Below are positions 1-4,649 of a stretch of 5,720 nt of DNA, piece after piece (the stretch's first letter is position 1; the number at the start of each line of letters is the position of its first letter). A program made the position numbers and the translations under genes. Below the pieces are notes generated by a model. The model was not told the DNA's origin, did no database searches, and was given only the letters and a program-made list of their open reading frames with translations. The stretch lies in NCBI GenBank assembly GCA_024643945.1, contig JAHELX010000419.1:1-5720 (forward strand). The letters are read 5' to 3'. The stretch comes from Anaerolineales bacterium (GTDB lineage: Bacteria; Chloroflexota; Anaerolineae; 4572-78; NAK82).

Positions 1-8
1 ATGGTCCC

Positions 9-61
9 CTGCACAGGGGAAAGCCCCCCCACGGGGCTGCACAGGGGAAAGCCCCCCCACG
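9..61. repeat. Two-copy GC-rich tandem repeat, 28-bp period
   Basis: A 25-bp unit that begins CTGCACAGGGG and ends with a run of seven C and ACG occurs at 9-33 and again, identical, at 37-61, separated by GGG. The bases before 9 do not continue the unit, so the array appears to start here with two copies. Two hairpins are embedded: TCCCCTG/CAGGGGA at 5-11 and 14-20, and AGCCCC/GGGGCT at 22-27 and 33-38. No T-run follows either, so neither looks like an intrinsic terminator. There are no spacers of CRISPR type. Function unknown; it could be a minisatellite-like intergenic repeat or the end of an upstream gene's 3' region. Confidence 0.8.
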
Positions 62-105
62 AGGTTTTGCGTGACAAAGCCCGAACAAGCTGACGATTCC
101 AACTA

Positions 106-120
106 TAAACCGGCTAAACC
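106..120. promoter_or_regulatory. Tandem TAAACC motif upstream of the regulator promoter
   Basis: TAAACC occurs at 106-111 and 115-120; the two 9-bp units match at 8 of 9 positions. The pair lies about 30 bp upstream of the -35 box at 150, a usual place for an activator site. A similar tandem TAAACT pair sits in the oxidase promoter at 2321-2338. OmpR/PhoB-family regulators typically bind direct repeats about one helical turn apart, so autoregulation by the neighbouring regulator is possible. This is inferred from the motif alone. Confidence 0.35.
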
Positions 121-149
121 TGCGGGAGGCTGAGCAGTTACCACAAACC

Positions 150-179
150 TTGATAATATGCACTGATCGAGTGTATAAT
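150..179 (+). promoter_or_regulatory. Sigma70-like promoter of the two-component operon
   Basis: TTGATA (150-155) and a perfect TATAAT (174-179) are separated by 18 bp. Transcription would start near 186, giving a leader of about 25 nt before the regulator. An imperfect palindrome, TATGCACT (157-164) against AGTGTATA (170-177) with 7 of 8 positions matching, fills the spacer and enters the -10 box, so a bound repressor could block this promoter. Confidence 0.7.
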
Positions 180-211
180 GGTGTCATGAGTTCTCGCTGG
201 GTGGTTGTGTG

Positions 212-889
212 ATGCGCATCTTGGTGATTGAAGACGAACGAAACGTCGCGACCTTTATCGAACAGGGTCTTAAAGAAGAAGGCTACGTGGTGGATGTGGC
301 CGAGGATGGTGAACTGGCACTGGAGTTTGCCCAGGCCTATCCTTACGATCTGATTATTCTGGACGTTCTGCTTCCCAAGCTGGATGGCCGCCAGGTAGCG
401 CAAACTTTGCGGGCGCGGGGCATCCCAACCCCTATCCTCATGCTCACCGCCCTGGACGACATAGACGACCGGGTTGCCGGCCTGGATAGCGGGGCCGACG
501 ACTACCTCGTCAAACCCTTTGCCTACCGGGAATTGCTGGCCCGTATTCGGGCCCACACCCGCACCTATGCCAGTGCCAGCGCCGCCAACGAACTGAAAAT
601 GGCCGACCTGACTCTCAACCGGCTCACTCGTCGAGTCGAGCGCGCTAACCAGGAGATCACCCTCACCAGCAAAGAATTCGCCTTGCTCGAATTCCTTATG
701 CTTCATCCCAACCAGGTTCTTAGCCGCACCCAACTCGGCGAGCACGTCTGGGGCCAGGATTACTACAACCATTCGAACGTGGTGGATGTATATGTAGGCT
801 ATCTACGCCGCAAGATAGACGATGGACACCCACTGCAGCTACTTCAGACCGTGCGTGGCGTCGGCTACAAATTGTCAGCCGAAGGATGA
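212..889 (+). CDS. OmpR/PhoB-family response regulator
   Basis: This is a cytoplasmic DNA-binding response regulator, the output half of a two-component system with the kinase that follows. Numbered from ATG 212, the receiver domain covers about residues 1-118: acidic pocket Glu7/Asp8, phospho-acceptor Asp51 (ILDVLLP), the switch Thr79 and Lys101 in the KPF motif. A C-terminal winged helix (about 129-222) has the typical LTSKEFALLEFL, VLSRTQL and VDVYVGYLRRKID segments and the closing VRGVGYKL. Length (225 aa) is normal. GTG at 209 directly precedes ATG 212 in frame; ATG is preferred because MRILVIEDE is the usual family start. The Shine-Dalgarno is weak (GGGTGG near 200-205). The kinase ATG follows within a few bases, so the two are almost certainly cotranscribed. 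The signal sensed and the regulon cannot be read from the sequence; the downstream oxidase is a candidate target. Confidence 0.95.
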   Translation: MRILVIEDERNVATFIEQGLKEEGYVVDVAEDGELALEFAQAYPYDLIILDVLLPKLDGRQVAQTLRARGIPTPILMLTALDDIDDRVAGLDSGADDYLVKPFAYRELLARIRAHTRTYASASAANELKMADLTLNRLTRRVERANQEITLTSKEFALLEFLMLHPNQVLSRTQLGEHVWGQDYYNHSNVVDVYVGYLRRKIDDGHPLQLLQTVRGVGYKLSAEG

Positions 890-892
890 GCC

Positions 893-2275
893 ATGATGAC
901 CTTGCGCGCGCGCCTCGCCCTGGTTAACGTGGCCGTTTTGCTCATTGCTCTGCTCCTGCTGGCTGCCATCGTCCTCAATCAAGTTGTCAACGATCTGTAT
1001 GAGAAACTTGATCGAGACCTGGAAACTACAAGCCACCGCGAACTGGCACGGGTGGAAATTATAAATGACACTCCCCTGTTTGTCTCCAGCAGTAATCAGT
1101 CGCAGCGTCAACTAGGGCCGACAGGCTTCATTCGCCTGCTGGACAGCCAGGGCTACATCACTGACGGCTTGGGGGACTACACTGACGCGCCTGTTTTGCG
1201 GCGCTCCCTGGCCACCACCCCACCAGGGTCGGTCTTCAACCAAACTAACGAGAAAGGCTTGCCCCTGCGTGTCCACACCTTGCCCATCGTTGCCGATAAC
1301 AGGGTGGTCGGTTATATTCAGGTGGCCGATAGCCGGGAAGAGGTTCAGGAGACGATCGACCGAGTTCGTCGCAGTCTCATCGTTGGCACTCCTTTAGCCC
1401 TGCTGGTTTCCGGCCTGATCAGCCTCTTAGCCGCCCGCCAAGCCATGCGCCCTTTGACCACCATGACCCGGAGCGCCGCCGCCATCAGCGCCGAAGCTCT
1501 AGGTGAGCAGCGGTTGCCCGTCCCCAAGGCCAAAGACGAAGTGCAAGCCCTGGCTCTGGCTTTCAACGCCACACTCGATCGCCTGGCAGCGGCCTTCAGC
1601 CGGCAGCGCCGCTTCACTGCCGACGCCTCGCATGAACTCCGCACCCCCGTCACGGCGATCCTCGGCCACGCCGAACTCGCCCTCAGCCGGTCTCGCTCGC
1701 CCGAAGCCTATCAGCACACCCTAACCCTCATCCAGAGTGAAGCCAGGCGGATGCAACGCCTCATTGGGCGCATGCTTACCCTGGCCCGCCTTGAGGGCGG
1801 GCGCCAGGCACTCTCCTTTGCTCCCACTGATGTCGCCTCTCTCGTCCATACCCTGGTGGATACCTTCCAGCCGGCTGCCAGCGCCAAGAGCCTGGCTCTT
1901 AACTTCAATGCCCCCGCTGCCCTCACGATCCCCACCGACGCTGACAGCCTGACTCAAATTCTGCTTAACCTGCTCGAAAACGCCATGGCCTATACAGACC
2001 AGGGGAGCATTGATCTTACGCTGAGCGCCATCTCCGATCACGTTTGTCTCAAGATTAGCGACACCGGTCAGGGGATTCCCCCCGAACATCTGCCCTACAT
2101 CTTCCAGCCCTTCTATCGGGCCGACGCGTCCCGCAGCCAGAAAGACGGCAGCGTCGGTTTGGGCCTGGCCCTTACCCATGAGCTGGTGCACCTGCTGGGT
2201 GGCAGCATTGAAGTCACCAGCCAGCCTCAAGTCGGCACCACCTTCACCCTTACCCTGCCTGCCGAGCTGAAATAG
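893..2275 (+). CDS. Membrane sensor histidine kinase (HAMP, HisKA, HATPase)
   Basis: This is the inner-membrane sensor kinase partner of the preceding regulator. A short basic N-terminus leads to a first membrane helix (about residues 8-30), an extracytoplasmic sensor region (about 31-160), a second helix (about 162-181) and a HAMP linker (about 182-235). The HisKA domain carries the phospho-accepting His247 in FTADASHELRTPVTAI. The ATPase domain has the N box (NLLENA, 359-364), G1 box (DTGQGIP, 390-396), F box (FQPFYRAD, 404-411) and G2 box (GLGLAL, 422-427), so all catalytic boxes are intact. The sensor region has no cysteine or histidine cluster that would suggest metal binding and shows no recognisable ligand domain, so the stimulus is unknown. 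AAGGA at 882-886 serves either ATG 893 or the adjacent ATG 896; I list the upstream one, though the nine-base spacing to 896 is as good. The start lies 3 bp after the regulator's stop. Confidence 0.95.
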   Translation: MMTLRARLALVNVAVLLIALLLLAAIVLNQVVNDLYEKLDRDLETTSHRELARVEIINDTPLFVSSSNQSQRQLGPTGFIRLLDSQGYITDGLGDYTDAPVLRRSLATTPPGSVFNQTNEKGLPLRVHTLPIVADNRVVGYIQVADSREEVQETIDRVRRSLIVGTPLALLVSGLISLLAARQAMRPLTTMTRSAAAISAEALGEQRLPVPKAKDEVQALALAFNATLDRLAAAFSRQRRFTADASHELRTPVTAILGHAELALSRSRSPEAYQHTLTLIQSEARRMQRLIGRMLTLARLEGGRQALSFAPTDVASLVHTLVDTFQPAASAKSLALNFNAPAALTIPTDADSLTQILLNLLENAMAYTDQGSIDLTLSAISDHVCLKISDTGQGIPPEHLPYIFQPFYRADASRSQKDGSVGLGLALTHELVHLLGGSIEVTSQPQVGTTFTLTLPAELK

Positions 2276-2307
2276 AGCGTGAAGTGTAACCTTTAAACAA
2301 GAAATAG

Positions 2308-2338
2308 TTGACACAGGTCGTAAACTAGTATAAACTAG
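2308..2338 (+). promoter_or_regulatory. Oxidase promoter with tandem TAAACTAG operator-like repeat
   Basis: A perfect -35 box TTGACA (2308-2313) is followed by TAAACT at 2331-2336 (17-bp spacer) or TATAAA at 2329-2334 (15-bp spacer). The -10 region sits inside a 10-bp tandem repeat: TAAACTAG at 2321-2328 and 2331-2338. The same bases also form an inverted repeat, CTAGT (2325-2329) with ACTAG (2334-2338). Transcription would begin near 2343. A protein bound to the repeat would cover the -10 box and so would probably repress, unless it remodels the promoter. Confidence 0.6.
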
Positions 2339-2342
2339 CACC

Positions 2343-2540
2343 AAGCGACAACTTTACTCCATTTAATCCTCTTCTTGCTTTCCTTTCTACCTTCTCCACT
2401 TCTTCGTCGCTGTCTCCTATAGCTACCTGTCTCAGCGGCGGAAAACATCCACATTTCTCTGAAGCTGCCGAGGACTTCCTGGCCCTTCGGTTGTTCATTT
2501 TTCGGGAAGTATTAGACAAAGGGAGAAAGGAAACAGTTCC
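2343..2540 (+). other. Long pyrimidine-rich 5' leader of the oxidase gene
   Basis: About 200 nt separate the predicted transcription start from the oxidase ATG. No credible gene lies here on either strand. Positions 2367-2418 are 46 of 52 pyrimidine on the coding strand, with only four G. Further on, ACTTCC (2474-2479) pairs with GGAAGT (2505-2510), and the stem can extend through UGG/UCG with two G-U pairs, leaving a 19-nt loop. This stem ends about 10-17 nt before the ribosome binding site (GGGAG and AAGGA, 2521-2531). The C-rich, G-poor tract could be a Rho loading site or a single-stranded protein-binding region. Function is not shown. Confidence 0.4.
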
Positions 2541-3548
2541 ATGACTACGTTAGCAAGTTCAGGCAACCTTGTCAGCCAGGACCCCCGAGAGGTAGGTCGG
2601 TGGGACATTTTACCTTACAAATCTCATGTTGAATCGATCCACATGGCCTTGCTTCACACCGGCAAAGTACTCTACTATTCAGGCTTCCGCTACGCTGAGG
2701 CCGTGAAGACCGAGACTCGACTATGGTATCCGAAGACAGGGGAGATCAAGGCACCCTCTACCCCTGGGGATATCTTTTGTGCAGGTCACTCCTTCCTGCC
2801 TGATGGTCGCCTGCTGTCCACCGGTGGAACATTGGAATACCGCAACCCGCCCCCGCTGCCCCCGTGGCTGGTCCGTCTGCTCAGGCCCCTGTCACCTGCC
2901 ATTGTGCACAACTTTGAGCGTTTTGTTAAGAAAAAGCCGACGTTCACTGGAACCACAATCCTGTACCTCTTTGATCCTGAAACAGAGCAGTGGGAGTTTG
3001 CAGGCGACATGGTGGAAGGCCGCTGGTACCCAACCAACACGACGCTGCCCGATGGTCGAATCATGATCCTGTCTGGTTCGAATCAAGGGGGTGGCTTTGG
3101 CAGTGGCGGGGGTATAAAAACCAACATGCGGCTGGAGGTGTACCATGCGGAGGAAGGAATCAAGCAGGTGGCGACGATTCCTGAAATGAACGCTCAGGAC
3201 GGGGACACCGCAAGCCCCCCTCGTTTCCCGTCTCTTTACCCGCGCATGCACGTGCTCCCCTTATCAGAAAAGGAGAAGAACAAGTATCCAGCAGGGAAGG
3301 TGTTTTATTCGGGCTATGGCCCTGAAACCAAGATGCTCGACCTCCACACCTGGGAATGGATGGATGTGGGCAGACTGAAATTCGGTTTGCGACACGACGG
3401 CTGTGCCGTCCTTCTGCCCTTGCGCCCGCCCGACTATCGAGCCAGAGTTCTCACCTTTGGTGGCAGCCAGGAGCCGGGAATGGAAACAAGAGCTACCGAA
3501 ACCGCCGAGATGATTGACTTTGGACAGACATCTCCCTCTTGGGAGTGA
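2541..3548 (+). CDS. Kelch copper-radical oxidase, N-terminal part (galactose/glyoxal oxidase-like), ended by in-frame TGA
   Basis: This encodes blades 1-5 of a beta-propeller like galactose oxidase, glyoxal oxidase and Streptomyces GlxA, enzymes that oxidise alcohols or aldehydes and make hydrogen peroxide with a mononuclear copper and a Cys-Tyr radical. Kelch-type LPDG..GG segments end near residues 48, 96, 179, 258 and 308. Cys80 (IFCAGHSFLPDGR) and Tyr163 (GRWYPTNTTLPDGR) match the two residues that form the thioether cofactor. A glycine-rich loop follows at 183-191. The ATG has a good Shine-Dalgarno (AAGGA, 2527-2531, 9-nt spacing). No signal peptide or membrane helix is visible, unlike the secreted fungal enzymes. 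The frame stops at TGA 3546-3548 just after PSWE, mid-propeller, and continues open in the same frame for the rest of the enzyme. Alone, this part lacks the Tyr-His and His copper ligands and should be inactive. Family assignment is firm; substrate is unknown. Confidence 0.85.
   Translation: MTTLASSGNLVSQDPREVGRWDILPYKSHVESIHMALLHTGKVLYYSGFRYAEAVKTETRLWYPKTGEIKAPSTPGDIFCAGHSFLPDGRLLSTGGTLEYRNPPPLPPWLVRLLRPLSPAIVHNFERFVKKKPTFTGTTILYLFDPETEQWEFAGDMVEGRWYPTNTTLPDGRIMILSGSNQGGGFGSGGGIKTNMRLEVYHAEEGIKQVATIPEMNAQDGDTASPPRFPSLYPRMHVLPLSEKEKNKYPAGKVFYSGYGPETKMLDLHTWEWMDVGRLKFGLRHDGCAVLLPLRPPDYRARVLTFGGSQEPGMETRATETAEMIDFGQTSPSWE
3546..3548 (+). other. In-frame TGA interrupting the oxidase gene
   Basis: The codons read tct ccc tct tgg gag TGA gtc gac tcc atg cag. 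The upstream and downstream frames are the same (2541 and 3558 are both multiples of three), so one base change explains the break; no insertion or deletion is needed. With the codon read through, the product is 538 aa, within the range of the glyoxal oxidase family. The codon falls on the W..V..M segment that opens propeller blade 6. CGA (Arg) to TGA by one C-to-T change is the simplest origin; a Gly or Trp codon is also possible. Confidence 0.85.
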
Positions 3549-3557
3549 GTCGACTCC

Positions 3558-4157
3558 ATGCAGGAAAAACGTGCCCATGCCTGCTCGGTTCTCTTGCCAG
3601 GCGGCAAGGTCTTGGCCGTGGGTGGCGTCGGCACGGCTCTATTCGATGATCCTGTAACTAATGTCGAGGTATTTGACCCTGACGAACAAAAGTGGAGGCT
3701 GGTGGCGCCGGTAACCGTGCCACGGGGCTATCATGCGGTCGCCATCCTGTTGCCAGATGGCCGGGTGGTGTCGTCTGGCACGACGCCGTTTGGGAAGTAT
3801 GAACTCAAGATGGAGGTTTACTCACCCTACTATCTGTTCAAAGGACCTCGGCCCCAAATTAGGGAGGCTCCCCCAAGCCTTGCTTATGGCCAATCCTTTG
3901 AGGTAGCCTACGAGCATGCAGGACGTGTGAATTCGGTCGTGCTGATCCGGCCCGGGGCGATGACGCACGCATTCGACATGAACCAACGCTACGTGGAGCT
4001 CGAGGCTCACGAACAGGGGCCCGGTCATCTGACCGTTCGGGCACCGAGAGATGCCCATGTTGCGCCGCCCGGATATTACATGCTTTTCCTTCTAAGTGAG
4101 GCTGGCGTACCCTCCGAGGCAAAGTTCGTCCATCTGCCCGTCCCATCTCTGATATGA
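3558..4157 (+). CDS. Kelch copper-radical oxidase, C-terminal part with DUF1929-like domain
   Basis: This 199-aa frame encodes propeller blades 6 and 7 (LLPGGKVLAVGG at 12-23 and ILLPDGRVVSSG at 63-74) and the C-terminal immunoglobulin-like domain (DUF1929 type, about 95-195) of the oxidase begun at 2541. Tyr58-His59 (RGYHAVAILLPDG) match the axial Tyr and first His copper ligands of galactose oxidase (Tyr495/His496), and His137 (RPGAMTHAFDMNQR) matches the second (His581). It lacks the Cys-Tyr cofactor pair, so it cannot be an oxidase alone. The first in-frame ATG after the TGA is 3558; GGGAG at 3541-3545 lies about 12 nt upstream, so reinitiation after the upstream stop is conceivable. If not reinitiated or read through, it is a pseudogene remnant. 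The absence of further stops or frameshifts indicates a recent mutation, a sequencing error or continued selection. Confidence 0.75.
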   Translation: MQEKRAHACSVLLPGGKVLAVGGVGTALFDDPVTNVEVFDPDEQKWRLVAPVTVPRGYHAVAILLPDGRVVSSGTTPFGKYELKMEVYSPYYLFKGPRPQIREAPPSLAYGQSFEVAYEHAGRVNSVVLIRPGAMTHAFDMNQRYVELEAHEQGPGHLTVRAPRDAHVAPPGYYMLFLLSEAGVPSEAKFVHLPVPSLI

Positions 4158-4203
4158 GGCTGCGCCAAAAATTATCATGTCAATGGGCCAAAGTTCTTAG
4201 ACA

Positions 4204-4212
4204 AATCAGGTG
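4204..4212 (+). repeat. AATCAGGTG motif, copy 1 (upstream of the small protein)
   Basis: This 9-bp motif lies 81 bp before the ATG at 4294 and recurs exactly at 4575-4583, 66 bp before the protease ATG. The only two copies I found on the + strand precede the two genes that share a domain. It could be a common regulator site or a trace of duplicated upstream DNA. The 4158-4284 gap otherwise shows only a TATATT at 4245-4250 that lacks a matching -35 box. Confidence 0.35.
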
Positions 4213-4293
4213 AAATATGGACGAATCTCTTGCCCTGCATCGTTTATATTGTTGTACAGTCTTTGCTTAACCTGCTGAAAGGAAATGACAGAG

Positions 4294-4518
4294 ATGAGCA
4301 TCGAGTCCGTGAAGAGCAAGTACGAGGACCAACTAATGCAATTGCCCAATGTGACAGGCATCGGCATTGGACAAAAAGGCGGAAAGGAGGTGATTAAGGT
4401 TTTCGTGACGCACAAGGTGCCAGACAGCGCCTTGCAACCTCACGAGGTCGTCCCAAAGACGCTGGAGGGATACGAGACCGACGTGGAGGACATCGGCCAC
4501 GTGACGGCGCAGATTTAG
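4294..4518 (+). CDS. Small stand-alone protein matching the protease N-terminal domain
   Basis: This encodes a 74-aa soluble protein with no signal peptide or membrane helix. It matches residues 38-93 of the protease that follows: NVTGIGIGQK against NVVGMGVGVK, then VFVTHK against VLVTQK, VVP..L against MVP..L, and TDVEDIG against TDVLTIG. That domain is common at the N-terminus of bacterial and plant Nal1-like trypsin-fold proteins; here it stands alone. AAAGGA (4278-4283) is 10 nt from ATG 4294, which I choose; an earlier in-frame ATG at 4285 would add MTE but lies one base from the ribosome binding site. No catalytic residues are present. It may bind the protease, as a free pro-domain or inhibitor would, or act independently. 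Homology to the neighbour is clear by eye; the role is inferred. Confidence 0.85.
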   Translation: MSIESVKSKYEDQLMQLPNVTGIGIGQKGGKEVIKVFVTHKVPDSALQPHEVVPKTLEGYETDVEDIGHVTAQI

Positions 4519-4541
4519 TAACAACCAGTCGCTAACAACCA
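4519..4541. repeat. TAACAACCA direct repeat after the small gene
   Basis: TAACAACCA occurs at 4519-4527 and 4533-4541, a 14-bp period, starting immediately after the TAG stop of the small gene. Function unknown; it may be a protein-binding site or a chance duplication. Confidence 0.5.
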
Positions 4542-4544
4542 AGC

Positions 4545-4628
4545 ACTTGTCCGGAAATAGCCTGGTACTTTCGCAATCAGGTGTAAACTGATTTGCCGAT
4601 TGAAATGCTAAGTTATTATTGGACAAGT
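4545..4628 (+). promoter_or_regulatory. Nested inverted repeats in the protease leader
   Basis: ACTTGTCC (4545-4552) is the exact reverse complement of GGACAAGT (4621-4628). Inside it lie collinear pairings: TAGC (4558-4561) with GCTA (4607-4610), TTTC (4569-4572) with GAAA (4602-4605), and a compact hairpin GCAATCAG (4573-4580) with CTGATTTGC (4588-4596), one T bulged and a 7-nt loop. Together they make one long imperfect hairpin ending 5 nt before the AAGGAG of the protease. No T-run follows the inner hairpin, so it is not a standard terminator. A weak promoter, TTGCCG (4593-4598) and TATTAT (4614-4619) with a 15-bp spacer, overlaps it, so the inner palindrome could instead be a DNA operator. 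Confidence 0.35.
4575..4583 (+). repeat. AATCAGGTG motif, copy 2 (upstream of the protease)
   Basis: This is the second exact copy of the 9-bp motif at 4204-4212. Its first six bases form the left arm of the inner hairpin AATCAG/CTGATT, so here it belongs to a palindrome, whereas copy 1 has no matching right arm. Confidence 0.35.
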
Positions 4629-4649
4629 ACAAGAAGGAGAGAATTTGCC

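Noticed and set aside
9..61. CRISPR array at the window start.
   Set aside because: There are two tandem units separated by only GGG, with no unique spacers and no cas genes.
1721..2344. Minus-strand 207-aa open frame opposite the histidine kinase.
   Set aside because: It overlaps the conserved ATPase domain on the other strand and has no recognisable motif, so it is a shadow of the kinase gene.
2325..2519. Minus-strand 64-aa open frame in the oxidase leader.
   Set aside because: It starts with TTG, and its charged Glu/Lys/Arg-rich composition follows from the complement of the pyrimidine tract. No family is recognised.
3546..3548. TGA read as tryptophan through an alternative genetic code.
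   Set aside because: The response regulator ends in TGA directly before the kinase start and the oxidase C-terminal frame also ends in TGA, so TGA functions as stop here.
3546..3584. Selenocysteine insertion at the oxidase TGA, with a GCAGG/CCTGC hairpin starting 12 nt downstream.
   Set aside because: The stem is only 5 bp with a 15-nt loop, and the position is a variable turn before a propeller blade, where no conserved Cys or redox residue is expected in this family.
4158..4175. Terminator after the oxidase: GGCTGCGCC followed by A/T-rich sequence.
   Set aside because: The stem is only 3 bp and the following run is A rather than T on the coding strand.
2512..4205. Shared 9-mer TTAGACAAA at 2512-2520 and 4197-4205.
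   Set aside because: The two copies lie at very different distances from their genes (one just before the ribosome binding site, one about 90 bp upstream), so chance is the simplest explanation.
4593..4649. Upstream TTG start for the protease adding 19 residues.
   Set aside because: There is no Shine-Dalgarno in front of it, the added segment matches no feature of the family, and ATG 4650 has a well-placed AAGGAG.
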